In this document: in pieces, positions 46,901 to 59,395 of the stretch | How the letters are laid out: every line of letters begins with the position of its first letter | Position numbering within the stretch: the stretch's first letter is position 1 | Translations under genes and position numbers: made by a program | NCBI GenBank assembly: GCA_025529335.1 | Contig: JAMYHX010000082.1 | Location: forward strand, 1 to 64,000 | DNA from: Rhizopus sp. PT2906 | Taxonomy: Eukaryota; Mucoromycota; Mucoromycetes; Mucorales; Rhizopodaceae | Direction: 5' to 3' | Length of the DNA: 64,000 bases | Notes under the pieces: generated by a model | What the model saw: only the letters and a program-made list of their open reading frames with translations | Databases searched by the model: none | What the model was told of the DNA's origin: nothing

Positions 46901-49890
46901 AAGTAGATGAAAATATCCAAACCTGTTTACTATTAGCTCTCAGTCAGTGTATCAACTATACCCCACCAGCGAGCGAAGAAAGCCTCTTTCAAGAAACATC
47001 TGCCAAAGCCTTCAGCGAGGTTCAAAAAATGGCTTTAGAAACGCTTAATAATCTGCTTCAGACAGCAGGACACTCATTCACATGCGGTTGGGGCCTTATA
47101 TTCGATATGCTCCGCCATGTTGCTGTATCAGCCATCGGAGTACCACCCGAGGCCATTTATGAAGAAACGGACGAAGCTTCAGAGACTCGAGCTAGCATCG
47201 ACACCACCGGATCATCTATCATCACCAATAATGCCTCAGCCATCAGCAATAGAACACCTTCAACCGCGGCCGCTGCAGTCGCCGCTGCCGGTTCTATCAA
47301 GGTTGCATTTGCCAGTCTTCAACTTATCTGCACCGACTTTTTATCGCTCTTATCACCCGACTGCCTTCGTCAATGCATTGCTACACTTGGCTCTTTTGGT
47401 ATGCAAAGTGAAGATTTGAACATAAGCTTGACCGCAGTTGGACTCTTGTGGAACTTATCTGATTTTATTCAAACGCGACGCACTGAACTTATGAAAGAGC
47501 AAACAGAAAATGTACCCATTGATAACGAAAGTTTGAATATCGACATCAGTCTTTCTGGAGCAGACAGCGAATCTTCCATGACCTACAGCATTCTCTGGAT
47601 GTTACTCCTCTTGCAACTGTCACACACATGCACAGATTGGCGTCCAGAGGTACGTAACGGAGCCAATCAGACATTATTCCGAACCATCAGCATGAACGGT
47701 CATGTTCTCGGTTCTCAGTTATGGAATGCATGCATCTGGAAGGTGCTCTTCCCGCTTCTTGACTCCATAAAGATGTCGTCAATCCGAGCATCCAAAATGT
47801 CACTTGGCAATAGAACTCCCATGACCAATGTAGCAGAAAGAGACAGTTCTGGCTTCATGCTGCATCATTCCAGGGATACAGCCGACAAGCAGTGGGACGA
47901 AACAAAAGTTTTGATATTAACGGGTATATCATCCATCTTTCATGACTTCTTGAACGATCTATATCAACTAGAGCATTTTTCAAGAGCATTTACCTTACTT
48001 CTCGCGCATCTCGAAGATTCATGCTTACGTTCAAGTCAAGAAGTGTCTCTTGCAAGCATCAAGAGCCTAAAGTCTCTTGTCAGCATTTCACCCGAATTCG
48101 AGCACGCGGGCGACCTTTTACCTCTATGGCGTCGTACGTGGAATACTTGGCAAGCGATTGGCAACGGCATCAACAAGGCCACGACTGATAAACCACTGTA
48201 CAGCCCACTTGAGCATGAACTCCAATCACTTACATTATCCTTATCGACATCAAGCGCGGCACCCATCTCTGATGACTTTACCCAAGACATGCTTACGGCT
48301 TACGTGTCCATGTTTACCGAGATTTACAAACTGATACCAGATACGTTCACACTGGAGGACGTCAGTGTTCTGCTGGACGTATTGAGAAATGTTCTGGTGT
48401 ACTCGACCAGTCCACAGTATCGCCCAGACATTGATCATCTGTCACCCTTGCAAGAAGCTGTACTGGACGCGGTACAAGTGTTGGATATGGGCATGCCTGG
48501 CGTTCCTCCGCTAGTGATTGCTGATCTGTCAGAATACATGACCTTGGCATTCCTGAGTCCACCTGAGGACAAACAAAAGAGCCGAGGCTACATACCACCT
48601 AGTCAGCGCAAATTTTCTACAGTGACCTATATCGCCTTGAACAAAAAGTGCAGTCATTTGATTGCCGAGTTGTTCAAACAGCATGCTCACGTCTTGTCAA
48701 TGTACACGGATGGCGTTTTTGAGCGTATTATTGGAGCTTATGGATTGCCTATGAAGTTAAAATACGACTGTCCGCCTTCTTGCCGACATGACGATGATAA
48801 GATGCCTCTGTGGAAGTTGGCTACAGAAAAGCTTTTGGAGATACTTGTGCTTGGCTTAGAAACACTAGAGTGTTTTGGTGATGGTAAGTGAGTTGAATGG
48901 AGAGGGGGGGGAAGGAATCATGGTTTTAAATAACGAAAATAGAAGTACCACTGGAAAGATTTGTGGGTGTCTGGCGTACATTAGTTGACATATTCGAAGG
49001 CAGTCTTTTATCGCCTAGTTCACCACCAGAGAATATGAAGATTGAAGAGCTCGATGTAGACGAACACTTTGATATCTCTGTCTTGAGTGTCATACAAAAC
49101 GATATTGCAATTTATTTAGGCAAGCCTCGTGTGCCTATTGAAGTGATTCAAAAGCTAGTGAATGTGATCAGAGAGAGTTCGAGATTGTATTATATTGAAA
49201 AGACAGAACAGTCAGTATCAAGTGATATTGTTGGCACGACTGGAACGATTGTGCCTGTGATGAAGGAATCATTTGCTTATGCTGCATTTATGACACTCTT
49301 TTCTTTATGCTCAGCTGAAAACCAAGGTTTGTTTATATAAATAGTTGAGACTAGTATTAAATATCTATTAGATAACCCGCAGGTTCGTAAGCGTATTGCT
49401 AAAGTGGCCATACCTGTATTACTTGAAAGATGTGAGACAATTCTTAGAAACTACACAGCTGATGAACCTTTGCTAGGAAGGTGCCCGTTTCCCAGGTACT
49501 TGATGCGGTGAGAGAGAGAAATTACAAACGATAGTCAATGAAAAGCCCCCCCCTTCGACTGACTTGGCTTTTTTTTTTGTTAGGGTAAGAAAAGAGGAAA
49601 TGTTATTTTTTTTGAAGCAAGCGATTCAATTGAAGTTACAAGAGAATATTTTGACAATTGAAGAAAACTCAAGTAAGTTTAAAGAAATATAAAGATACAA
49701 AACTTAACATCTTTCAAAAAAAGATCCTGTAAAGAAATTACTCTTGTCTGGACCAAGAGCACATCTCTTTTATTTATATCCGTCCTTATGCAGTGTGATT
49801 ACATGCGAAGATGATGTTGTAATCAGTCTGATTCAAGAATGTCTGCAGGTGACAGGTGCAGAAATGGGATTGTCTGCGCCTCTTGTATAA
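43977..49890 (+). CDS. MON2: MON2 homologue, Arf-GEF-related Golgi/endosome scaffold
   Basis: Thirteen exons encode 1746 aa: 43977-44060, 44117-44183, 44235-44359, 44410-44544, 44597-44941, 44999-45507, 45565-46349, 46408-46613, 46663-48883, 48943-49326, 49372-49495, 49584-49672 and 49724-49890. Mon2 resembles large Arf guanine-exchange factors but lacks the Sec7 catalytic domain; it works with Dop1 and the flippase Neo1 in traffic between Golgi and endosomes. The N-terminal DCB region is clear (LTAFLQTELLTLSSEARRKH, HPEIKEAAERLGVILRSF, IAIGCIQKLISFHAIPE). The HUS-like and HDS helical repeats follow, and no Sec7 domain is seen. A Ser/Thr/Gly-rich linker lies near 46200-46350. The C-terminus ends SAPLV. 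Length is within the family range of about 1600-1750 aa. The intron at 46614-46662 uses a GAAG acceptor chosen by frame. Confidence 0.87.
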
Positions 49891-50562
49891 TTTCAATCTT
49901 AACTTTTGATGACATATAATGATGCCTTTTTTTTGGTTTCTGTAAAATACATTGCTTATGAAAAAGTAAAGTCGCACCTGATAAATATTGCATCCAAGAG
50001 TAAATGTTACATTCTTGTCACGCAGCAAAGCCTTGATGTCTTCATTATATCGTCTTTTATCATGATGAGTATGTAATACATATATGTTGATGGAAAAACA
50101 GTCAAGTTTCGATATACATTGTATGTACCTAAACTGCCTGAAACAATGAGAGCGGATAAGAGATGATCTAAAATACCAACGTTGCTAGGAGACATCTTTT
50201 TCCATAAGAAGCATTTAGGACAAGTACTGACATGTATTCACAGGACTCAAAGGTATCCAAAAGCAGTTATGTATGATTCATGAGGGGAAATATTATAATA
50301 GTTTGTTTATTACATTAGAGCAAATGATCAGATCACAAAAGTTTGCTTAAAGATTAGAGAAAAAGGTTGACATATCATGGAATAAAGAAGAAAAAAATGA
50401 TATGCTTTATTATAAAAGAAATATGTTTTTATATATCACATAAAGAAAAAGAAAAAGGAAACATAATATACACATAAAAGAAAGTGGAAAAGAAAGACAA
50501 GTATTGAAACAAAAGAAAAATCTATATAAGGGATTTACACAGAGTGTTTACCATTGAAAGGG
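49891..50562. other. Convergent 3' flanks of MON2 and the bZIP gene
   Basis: No gene supported. A- and T-rich, with A-rich tracts at 50350-50520 that form the 3' UTR side of the bZIP gene. Confidence 0.35.
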
Positions 50563-51300
50563 TTAATCAGAGCTGAGGTCAACATCATCAACATCATCTT
50601 CCTGCTCGCTATTTGAGATATCAATCATATTTGAGCTGAGTTCAGTAGTGAGCGGACTATTGCTAGGAAGGTGACAGAGGTAGGATAATCGATCACCGTA
50701 CTGTTGATAATGTTGTTGTTGTTGTTGATTATAAGAGCATACCATGTTATCTGACGCAGATGCTTGCTTTCCAATCCATTTTTTTAGCATTTTTCTTGCC
50801 ACCATCTTACCCCTAAGCCTATCCGATGTGGCCTTCAATCGTTCATTCTCTAGCCGCAACTCTTGTAGCTGTCGTTCGAGCACAGCATTTTGTTCGGATA
50901 ATTTACTGATCATGTATTTCATCTCACTATGTTGCTGACTTTTCTTTTGGCGATATTTTGCAGAGGCGGCCTTGTTCCTCAGTCGACGTTCTTCCAAAGT
51001 CAGCGGAGCACTAGAAGCTTCGCGATCTTCTTCATCATCTGTAGATTTTTGCTGCATGGAACACATAGAGTGTCTTGGTGAAGAGGACAGAGAAGACGGA
51101 GACGAAGGCTCTGGGGAAGCAGGTGGGGAACGAAAGAGAGGGAAATGGTGAGGATGATTGTAAGGATGACCGGGAAGAGAGATCCTTTTTTCATCCTTGT
51201 AGTAAGGGTTTGAACTTGATGCGATGATAGAGGATATTGACATGAGTTTTCCTTGATTATTTGAGTATGAATTATGATTGCCCGGATGAGCTGTTTGCAT
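50563..51300 (-). CDS. bZIP transcription factor (Gcn4/Cys3/ATF4-like)
   Basis: Single exon of 245 aa on the minus strand, taking the ATG at 51300. The frame extends 15 codons further up, but these are a Phe run encoded by the pyrimidine-rich leader. The N-terminus is Ser/Pro/His-rich. The basic region RRLRNKAASAKYRQKK at about residues 105-120 has the N-x7-R signature (RNKAASAKYR), and the leucine zipper follows with KLSEQNAVLERQLQELRLEN and ERLKATSDRLRGK. The C-terminus has Gln-rich and acidic Ser/Asp segments. The AASAKYR type of basic region is found in fungal Gcn4/CpcA and Cys3/MetR factors, which control amino-acid or sulfur metabolism; which branch applies cannot be decided. The 600-bp upstream region is a plausible promoter. 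Confidence 0.9.
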   Translation of the reverse strand: MQTAHPGNHNSYSNNQGKLMSISSIIASSSNPYYKDEKRISLPGHPYNHPHHFPLFRSPPASPEPSSPSSLSSSPRHSMCSMQQKSTDDEEDREASSAPLTLEERRLRNKAASAKYRQKKSQQHSEMKYMISKLSEQNAVLERQLQELRLENERLKATSDRLRGKMVARKMLKKWIGKQASASDNMVCSYNQQQQQHYQQYGDRLSYLCHLPSNSPLTTELSSNMIDISNSEQEDDVDDVDLSSD

Positions 51301-51960
51301 TCTCAGTTTTTGAAAGAAGAAGAAAAAGGTAAGAAAGAGATGCAAGATGAGTTATTTATATAAGAAAAACTTGAGCAACAGTTCCTATTTATAACAAATG
51401 CAGCAGTTTGCTCAAGCATTGGATTGTTTGTTTTTGTTCTAAACCCTTTTTTCTTGGTTTGGTTAAATTAAAAAAAATCTTTACAAATTCATATTCTGAC
51501 GGAACCTTTCTCATCTTGCATCAAAATCATTTGACAAGACTTTTAAAGAAAACAAAGTGACACATCAAACAGGGTAACGTAGCATAAGGAAAAGAAGAGA
51601 AGAACGTTTGAATGGTCTCAAATGTCGAAGTTCAAGCCACCTCAGCAGATGACTTTGTACTATTTTATACTTGTATTTGTTTGTGTATTTAGTTGTTTCA
51701 GGTTTTCCCTTGCTTTTTTCTTTTCCTTTTCCTTCTTTAAAAACGAGATGTCTGTGTTGTATTTATTAATATTATTATTATTATTATTATTATTGTTGTT
51801 GTTGTTGTTCTTATCACAGTCGTTCCGCTCCCAATGTGAAGATGTTGAGAAAAAACGCGGACTTTAAAATAAAACGTTGGAGGCTTACACAGAATATTGC
51901 ATTGTTTGTTTGAAATCCATTTCGTGGTTTTCAAGAGACAAATTTCATAGATTGTGCTAT
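51301..51960. other. bZIP promoter and spacer with trinucleotide repeats
   Basis: Contains a (TTA)n/(TTG)n microsatellite at about 51770-51810. A plus-strand hydrophobic frame at 51622-51867 is mainly encoded by T tracts and this repeat, so it is not taken as a gene. Confidence 0.4.
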
Positions 51961-51969
51961 CATTTCTTT

Positions 51970-52401
51970 TTTTTTTTTTTTTCTTCCAAATAAAGATACA
52001 CACAGCTTCATTGTACTTTCTATTTGAGTTCACAGAATCCAGTCCATATAAATACTTCGTCTGTGACAAAACATTCGACAGATCCTCCACTCTCCGTAAA
52101 CACCGTAGACAAGAACATACAATTGGACTTGTACTAAATGACAATAGTAAGAAAAACGAACGGATTGCAATGAAAAAAAAAAAAGGAGACTGAGAAATGT
52201 TTACACTGTGTAAACGTGAATACTTTCAACAAGCACGCTATTAGGGATCACAGTGGTAGCGCAAAAGTTGTTGACCAAGAACATGATGACAATGACGATA
52301 TAATATCGATCAAGTCCTTAAAGCGCAAAAACTCAGCTGTAGACTACAACACGTTTAGTGTAGAGCCAAAGCTGCCAAAACGTTCTAAAGTTGAACTCTG
52401 A
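51970..52401 (+). pseudogene. C2H2 zinc-finger protein fragment with poly(A) frame change
   Basis: Plus-strand sequence carries two finger-like units. The first is YKYFVCDKTFDRSSTLRKHR followed by RQEH, in which the first of the two Cys of C-x2-C is Tyr. The second is CLHCVNVNTFNKHAIRDH, complete for C-x2-C and H-x4-H. Between them a run of 12 A (52173-52184) shifts the frame: as written, the first frame ends in TGA at once, and the second is reached only with one A less or two more. The tail SLKRKNSAVDYN and LPKRSKVEL carries nuclear-localisation-like basic motifs. It may be a recently broken gene, or a sequencing error in the A run may hide an intact one. Confidence 0.5.
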
Positions 52402-53279
52402 GCGACAAGCTATATACACGGCATTGTTGATTGTGAACCACTAAAGCTGCAATTATCCCACAAAACTATGAGCGATCCGCACACACAATATATGATTTAT
52501 TCCACGTTAATAATATCAACAGCATGTGCACAAAGATACCCTTCGAAACCAATTCATATTCACCTTCTATGGATTGCTTCATCCAAATTTACAGCGAATC
52601 ATATGATGTTAAGTCTTTCAATGTTACTAACACGTCGACAGACAACAATGTGTTACTATTCTTCAAGCAAACTGTGCGAAACTCTTTTATGCATAAAAAT
52701 GGCAATTACTCTGAGCCCGCCAAGGATCTTTTGCAGTAGATCACCTGGACTTATGTTTATGTATGCTGCAATTTGACACGGTCGTTTTTTCATTTTTTTT
52801 TTTTTATGCCTTGTATCACTTTTCTGTCGTAGAGCATCGTCATTACCCGCCCTTAATTGTCCTTCCCATGACTTTAAAGGGTCACCTGAAATCCATGCGT
52901 TTATAATAAATTATCATCTGTTTCATCTCTTTTGTTCAATGCACAGTGATAAATGACACGAATTTACTACATTGTTCTATACACATCCCAAGGGAATCTA
53001 TTTTAATACGCGTAGTTTTCTTTACTTTTCCTTGATTCTGGCGTACAATTTATTGCTTTAAAAAAAGAATACTTTTGCTCTTTTTAACAATCTTTATTTC
53101 TTTACCTTTGTTCTTTATAATCGATCAGATGTCGATCTCTTTTTTTTTGGAGCCATGCATGATATCAGCACGATATTCCCCGAGTTTGTTACTTGGTTGC
53201 TTTGAAAACACCTTTTTTGAGATCCTAGCTTTTGGAGATATTTCTATTATTCATTCATTACTCTTTATTTAAAGTGATA
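52402..53279. other. Spacer with a weak coding segment
   Basis: An open frame at 52524-52739 (CTKIPFETNSYSPSMDCF, then VRNSFMHKNGNYSEPAKDLL) has some coding character and could be a remnant, but there is no recognisable domain. The rest is AT-rich and non-coding. Confidence 0.3.
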
Positions 53280-53513
53280 ATGACTTTTCAGATCATAAAG
53301 ATGCAAATCAAAAGAGAGCAGTTACAGAGTATAAAAAAAAGGGGGATCAAGGAATCAAATCAGACAGCTATTTCTCAATTAGTCCAACTTGCAATATTCT
53401 CAGCCATATCCCTTTTCTATATCTTTGATATTTTAGTATATTCACTCTACATTTATGGCATAGTCCTTTTTCTGCCTTTTTGTACTTGGCGCAGTAGAAA
53501 AGATGAAACATAG
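53280..53513 (+). CDS. Possible small membrane protein, uncertain
   Basis: An ATG-started frame encodes about 77 aa with a basic N-terminal half (KMQIKREQLQSIKKRG), a polar middle and a hydrophobic segment (FSAISLFYIFDILVYSLYIY) before CTWRSRKDET. It could be a genuine small membrane protein or the last exon of a multispan protein. No family was recognised, and nothing else supports it. Treat as hypothetical. Confidence 0.25.
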   Translation: MTFQIIKMQIKREQLQSIKKRGIKESNQTAISQLVQLAIFSAISLFYIFDILVYSLYIYGIVLFLPFCTWRSRKDET

Positions 53514-53733
53514 TCTATAATGTAAAATCTAGACTCCCTTTTCCCCTTGATTAAACTATTATAGTTGCTATGCGTTCATTAGACACGTCAATGGCTATCC
53601 TGCAAACATACAATCAAAGTCAATCGGACTGCCAATATTAAGCCAAGCTTTGTGATTTGCGGTTAATTAAATTTATCAATTAAGGCAACCAAGTTAGCGT
53701 CTCTCTCTCTTTTTTTTATAGTGTAAATAAGCA

Positions 53734-56039
53734 ATGGCACAGCTGGACGTCAGCAGCCAGAAAATTCTACTAAAAAGGTCCATCCTCGGCTTGATTGCTG
53801 TTGTGGCCTTTGCTTCTCGTTTATTCAGTATTGTTCGTTATGAATCCATTATTCACGAATTTGACCCTTGGTAATACTCAAAAAAAAAATAGACTAGATA
53901 ACATGATGTTAAGCAAATCATAGGTTCAATTACCGTGCTACACGCATGTTGGTTAAAGATGGTTTTTATGAATTTTGGAATTGGTTTGATGACCGTTCAT
54001 GGTATCCACTTGGACGCGTTGTAGGAGGAACAGTCTATCCAGGTTTAATGGTTACAGCTGCCATCATTCACAATGTGCTTCACTTTTTGAATTTCCCAGT
54101 CGACATTCGCAATATTTGTGTTCTCTTAGCACCCATGTTTTCTGGATTAACAGCATTGGCTACTTATCTCTTGACGAGTGAACTGAAGGATAGCTCTGCC
54201 GGTCTATTGGCAGCAGCCTTTATTGGTATCGCGCCTGGTTACATTTCACGTTCAGTTGCCGGTTCATACGATAATGAAGCGATCGCCATCTTTTTGCTCA
54301 TGTTTACGTTTTACTTGTGGATCAAGGCGCTCAAATTAGGATCCGCCCTTTGGGCCTCTGCATCCGCTTTCTTTTACTTTTATATGGTAGCTGCTTGGGG
54401 CGGTTATGTGTTTATCATCAATTTGATTCCTCTTCATGTCTTTGTGCTTATGCTCATGGGTCGTTTCTCTAACCGTGTCTACGTGTCTTATTCGACCTTT
54501 TATGTCCTGGGCACTTTGATGTCAATGCAGATTCCATTTGTCGGCTTTCAGCCCACGCGTACATCTGAGCATATGGCTGCTCTTGGCGTCTTTGGTCTTT
54601 GTCAGATCATGGGTTTTGTCAACTTACTTCGTAGTCATCTTCAAGCCAGACAGTTCCAGATTATTCTTAAGGCCTTTGTAGGCATCACTTTTGTCGTCGG
54701 ATTCTCTGCTATTGTCGGACTTACACTCACAGGCTACATTGCTCCTTGGACCGGTCGATTCTACTCTTTATGGGATACTGGATACGCCAAGATTCACATT
54801 CCCATCATTGCCTCAGTCTCTGAACATCAGCCCACAGCATGGCCCATGTTCTTCTTTGACTTACACATGCTTGTCTTTTTATTCCCAGTAGGTATCTATC
54901 TCTGCTTTGAAAAACTTCGTGATGAACACGTCTTTGTGATTGTGTACAGTATCTTTGCTTCGTATTTTGCCGGCGTTATGGTTCGTTTGATGCTCACGCT
55001 CACACCTGTTGTCTGTATCTGTGGCGGTATTGCCATCTCAACCTTACTCGACACTTACTTGAAGCTCGATTCCGGATCTAGTGGAAAAGAGAACAAGAAG
55101 GAAGACAAGGGATCCACTAGCAAAAAGGACGACAAGAGCTCCAAGAAGAAGGCGAGTACCAAATCACAAGCATCTGGAATATTGGGCGCCGGTCCTCGTA
55201 TTCTCGTTGTTGGCTGCTTTACCTTTATGCTCATGATGTTTGTCTGGCATTGTACCTGGGTTACATCCAACGCGTACTCCTCACCTTCTGTCGTATTGGC
55301 CTCACGTAACCCTGATGGTTCACAACGTATCATTGATGATTTCCGAGAAGCCTACTATTGGTTAAGAAAGAACACAGATGAAGATGCAAAAATCATGTCC
55401 TGGTGGGATTACGGATACCAGATTGCCGGTTTCTCGAATCGTACGACGCTTGTTGACAACAACACATGGAATAACACACACATCGCCACGGTTGGACGCG
55501 CCATGGCCACTAACGAAGACGATGCATATGAGATTATGAAGCGTCATGATGTCGACTATGTCTTGGTCATCTTTGGCGGTCTTCTTGGTTATTCAGGAGA
55601 CGATATCAACAAGTTCTTGTGGATGATTCGTATCGCTCAGGGTATTTGGCCAGACAAGATTAAAGAAAGCGACTATTTTACAGCAACAGGAGAGTACCGT
55701 GTAGATGACCAGGCATCCAAGGCGATGAGAGAGTCACTCATGTACAAAATGAGTTACTACCGATTCAATGAACTCTTTGGCGGTCGACAACCCTTTGATC
55801 GAGTCCGTAACCAGCCTTTGCCTATGCAAGGTCCCGAACTATCCGTCCTGGAAGAAGCATTTACCTCTGAAAACTGGATTGTGCGAATTTATAAAGTAAA
55901 GGATTATGATACACTTGGCAGAGATCACAAGGATGCGATGTTATTTCAAAATGGTAAAAAGAAATACAAGTCAAAGAAGAGTAAAAAGACAGAAAATCGC
56001 AGACGTCGAGCAGCGGCTGCATATGATGATATAGATTAA
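53734..56039 (+). CDS. STT3: Oligosaccharyltransferase catalytic subunit STT3
   Basis: Two exons, 53734-53870 and 53924-56039, encode 750 aa. STT3 is the multispan ER-membrane enzyme that moves the preassembled glycan from dolichol to Asn in nascent proteins. The first catalytic motif EFDPWFNYRATRM spans the single intron. The second acidic site is GSYDNEAIAI, the SVSEHQPTAWP loop follows, and the lumenal peptide-binding motifs are WWDYGYQIAG, then DNNTWNNTHIATVGRAM and DINKFLWMIRIAQG. Thirteen or so hydrophobic spans precede the lumenal domain. An unusual Lys/Ser/Asp/Gly-rich insert (about residues 375-410) lies between the last membrane spans. The C-terminus is basic (KKKYKSKKSKKTENRRRR). 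Length is typical. Confidence 0.96.
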
Positions 56040-56098
56040 GTGTCAAGCATATTCCCCTCTTTCTCATTTCAATAAAAACTCTTTTCGAATGGATTCAT

Positions 56099-58170
56099 TT
56101 ATTGTTTCTTGGGATAATTGTAAATCTCGACTCCTTCGATTCCTTCTACAGAGAATCCAAAGATTTGACCATAGAACCATTGTTCTAGCTCTATTGTTCG
56201 CTTGATATTTTCTGCACGACGGAAGCCTACAGAAAATGATGAGTATATGGATTACTGCTACCTTTTAATTTTTACCATGAGCTTCTCCTTCATAAAGAAC
56301 ATATGCCACAGGTAGGCCTTTCTCTTTGAGTGCCTTGACCATGATTTCAGACTGAGAAGGAGGTACAACCTTATCTTCGGATCCCTGGAAGAAGATGACG
56401 GGACAATCGATCCTGTCTGCACTGAACAAGGGAGAACGTTCCTTGTAGATCTCTTCGTCTTTGGGATATTCACCGATCAATCGATCAGGATATCTTGATT
56501 CAAACTTGTGTGTTTCCTTAGCGAGCAAGGTTATATCTGAGATACCATACTTGCAGCAACCGGCCTTGAACACGTCACGGAAGGCAAGAGAGGCCAAGGT
56601 GGTGAAACCGCCTGCGCTGCCGCCGACAATAGAGAGCTTGTTGCGATCGACGAGGCCTTGATCGGCAAGATAGAGAGCAGCGTTACAGCAGTCATCAACA
56701 TCGACAATACCCCATTTCTTCTGCAGACGGTTACGGTACTCACGTCCATACCCTGTACTGCCACCGTAATTGACATCGACGAGGGCAAAACCACGACTGG
56801 TCCAGTATTGATAGCTTCGGTTGAACGCGTTTGTGGCCCGAGTGGTAGGTCCACCATGAGAGACCACACGAAGAGGGGGTAAGCCTTCACCTTGATACTT
56901 GGGGTTCTTGGGCTCATAAAAGTAAGCGTAGGCGGTCTTGCCATCAGTAGTGGGGAACGCGATTTCTTTGCCGATCGAGATGTACGCATCATCCAGTGGC
57001 TCGGTTATGGGGCCCTTCAAGGTCGACAGGACATTAGCCGTGTCTGGATCAAGAGCCAATAACTGAGTGGGTTGGGTAGGAGAAGATGCGTTGACAACCA
57101 CAATTTCCTTGCCATTGTGGATGCAGGTACGGACCTGAGAAAAGTGCTCATAGCTCTTCAAAGGGATATCATTCAGAGTCTTTTGTTCAATGTCCAAGAT
57201 CGCCAGACGATCCTTGTTGATGCACACAACTCTTGTTGCGTCAGTTTGGAAAGGGGCATAGCTCGAATCATTGAATGTCCAAGCAGGACCCGCGAATTCT
57301 TGTTGGAGGGGTTGCTTGAACAAGAGTTGAATGGGCTCATAGGTGGTGTAAGAGTAGAGGTTCCAGAAACCTGTGCGGTCGGAAGCAAAATAAAGTTTAC
57401 CATCGACACCAAAGTTCAATTGCTAAGGAAATGATTAGAAATGGCATAGGTGCATGTTGGAAATAAAATGTTACCGTGATAGATTCGTTAATGTCCTCAC
57501 CGGCAATACATTTGATTGACCTGACGTCAAGAGCTTCATTCTTATATTCAACCGTAGCAAAGTACAAACGTGTGAAATCCCAGGGCATATTGGGATGATC
57601 CCAAGCGATATAAGCCAATGAATCATCGTGTAAGCGAGGACAACCATAAAAGTCGGCTCCTTCTGCCAACACGGTCTCATGTCCCGTCGTGAGGTCAATT
57701 GTGACCAGCGTGTTGATCACATCCTTAGGCTCCTCCTTTTCGAAATGTTCTTCACGTACACACACAAGGAACTTCATGCTTTGGTGAATGTCTATATCTG
57801 CGTATCTGTAGAGTGTATTATCCTTTGTCAGCGGCTGAATATTCTCGGGCTCATCCAAGTGGATCTTGTACAGACGCGAGTCCTCATTATTTGAAAATAT
57901 CAAGAGACCATTTCTGACCTTGAAGCTACCTCCTCCATACTCGTGCACGCGTGTTCTGCAGTTGAAGCTAAGAGGTAAGAGTGGTTTGGCAGGTTCGTCA
58001 TTGACGAGTGATTTCATAAAGATCTGACCGCGTCCTTTTTCGGCTGGGACAATCTCGTTCCAGTAGACGTAACCACCGTCAATACAGACATCAGTGGCTG
58101 AATAACCTGCAGAAAGTGACTCGGCTGTAATGGGTGATTCCCAAGATCCAAAGGGTTTTGTTTCGACCAT
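56099..58170 (-). CDS. S9-family serine peptidase (prolyl-oligopeptidase/acylaminoacyl-peptidase type)
   Basis: Three exons on the minus strand, 58170-57475, 57422-56276 and 56226-56099, encode 656 aa. The first 400 residues form a beta-propeller (for example RVHEYGGGSFKVRNGLLIF, SDRTGFWNLYSY). The C-terminal alpha/beta-hydrolase domain carries SHGGPTTRATNAF, VDVNYGGSTGYGREYRNRL, the nucleophile Ser at about residue 501 in IVGGSAGGFT, Asp at about 582 in FQGSEDKVVPP and His at about 614 in YEGEAHGFR. The final motif is completed across the last intron (CAT G / GC TTC). There is no signal peptide, so the enzyme is probably cytosolic and trims peptides. The exact substrate class within S9 cannot be decided from sequence. 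Confidence 0.9.
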
Positions 58171-59395
58171 GTTTAAAGAAAAAAAAAAGGACGTAATACT
58201 TTTTATCGCAGCTTTAAAGCGAATTGCCTTAAATGCCGATGTCTTACAAATAAGGAAATGTCATTATTGCGTTCTCTTATAAAGCAACTATTTTTTTTTT
58301 TTTTTCATTGACAAGTGATGACTCATTTATATATAAAAGCAAGTTATGACAAGCCAGTTTTTCTTTAAAAGAAAAGGGTGTTGATTAGATAAATAACACA
58401 TCATGAGGGGAAATTGGTTCTCCTTAAAATAAATCAAGGTTTGATCACGAATAGCTTAAACATGAATGCACTTTCCCGAGAAAGTTGTTCAATTAGACGC
58501 ATACATGTAGCTTGGTCTATATTTCCTTTTACAGAATACTTGACCATTTCTTATTCTTTCCCCCCTTGTTTCTTTGGATCAAATAGACTACTTTGTGAAA
58601 ATGGCATGATTAAGTTATACATAAAATTACTGTGGCACTCTCGAATGGTATCAGCAGACAAAGGAGAGGGGCGCCACTCTTTTATTTATAGATCAAAAAA
58701 GGTTAAACAATCTTTTGTAGTGAAAAAAAGTATCTAAAATGTTCCGAGCTGAAAAAGGATATGTGTATGTGTGTGCGTGTGCGTGTAAGAATGCATTAAA
58801 TAACTAATAACAAAAAAAATTCATGCATATTTATTTAAAAGCAATAAAGGTAATAAACACATCAAAGACGTCTGTTATAATAACAATGCTATATTGCCAA
58901 GCAATTTGACATACAGATTCTCGGTCTGTTGTATACAAATAATTCATTGCAGCTCTATTTATAAAAGAACACTATGCGTGTATAATAAGATCTACTTGTA
59001 TGTCATTTTATTATACACGCATAAAGTATTATATTATACATGTCTTTATGTATGAAGCATAACTCAAACAGAGTATGCCTCACATGTCTTCAATGTGTCT
59101 ATTTGATTTCTTTCTCCGAATGATTACTGTTTTGTTTTATCTTATCACACTGTTTAATGACCCTCCTTAATTTCCAAATAAAGTGATCTTTTATCAAATC
59201 CATTATTATTATTATTGTTATCTTTCTTTTATTTCAAACTAGCAAAAAAAAAAAGAGAAAGAGAGAAGAGTTGGATGAATATGTATAAAATGGTGGTATG
59301 AGGTATAATTTTGTATATGTAAAAAGGAAGGGAAAAAAAAAAAAAGAAGAAGGTTATATATGTGTGTGTGCTATGTACATGAGAGAAAAGGGTTG
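58171..59395. other. Spacer with a 15-bp hairpin
   Basis: No gene supported. Includes (TG)n near 58760-58785, a perfect 15-bp inverted repeat (ATGCGTGTATAATAA at 58974-58988 and its complement at 59008-59022, 19-nt loop) and an ATT repeat near 59200. Confidence 0.5.

Noticed and set aside
51622..51867. Hydrophobic ORF on the plus strand that looks like a membrane protein
   Set aside because: The hydrophobic residues come from T tracts and a TTA/TTG microsatellite in the spacer beside the bZIP gene.
56461..57434. Long ORFs antisense to the S9 peptidase
   Set aside because: They have no recognisable domains and overlap a gene with a complete catalytic triad on the other strand.
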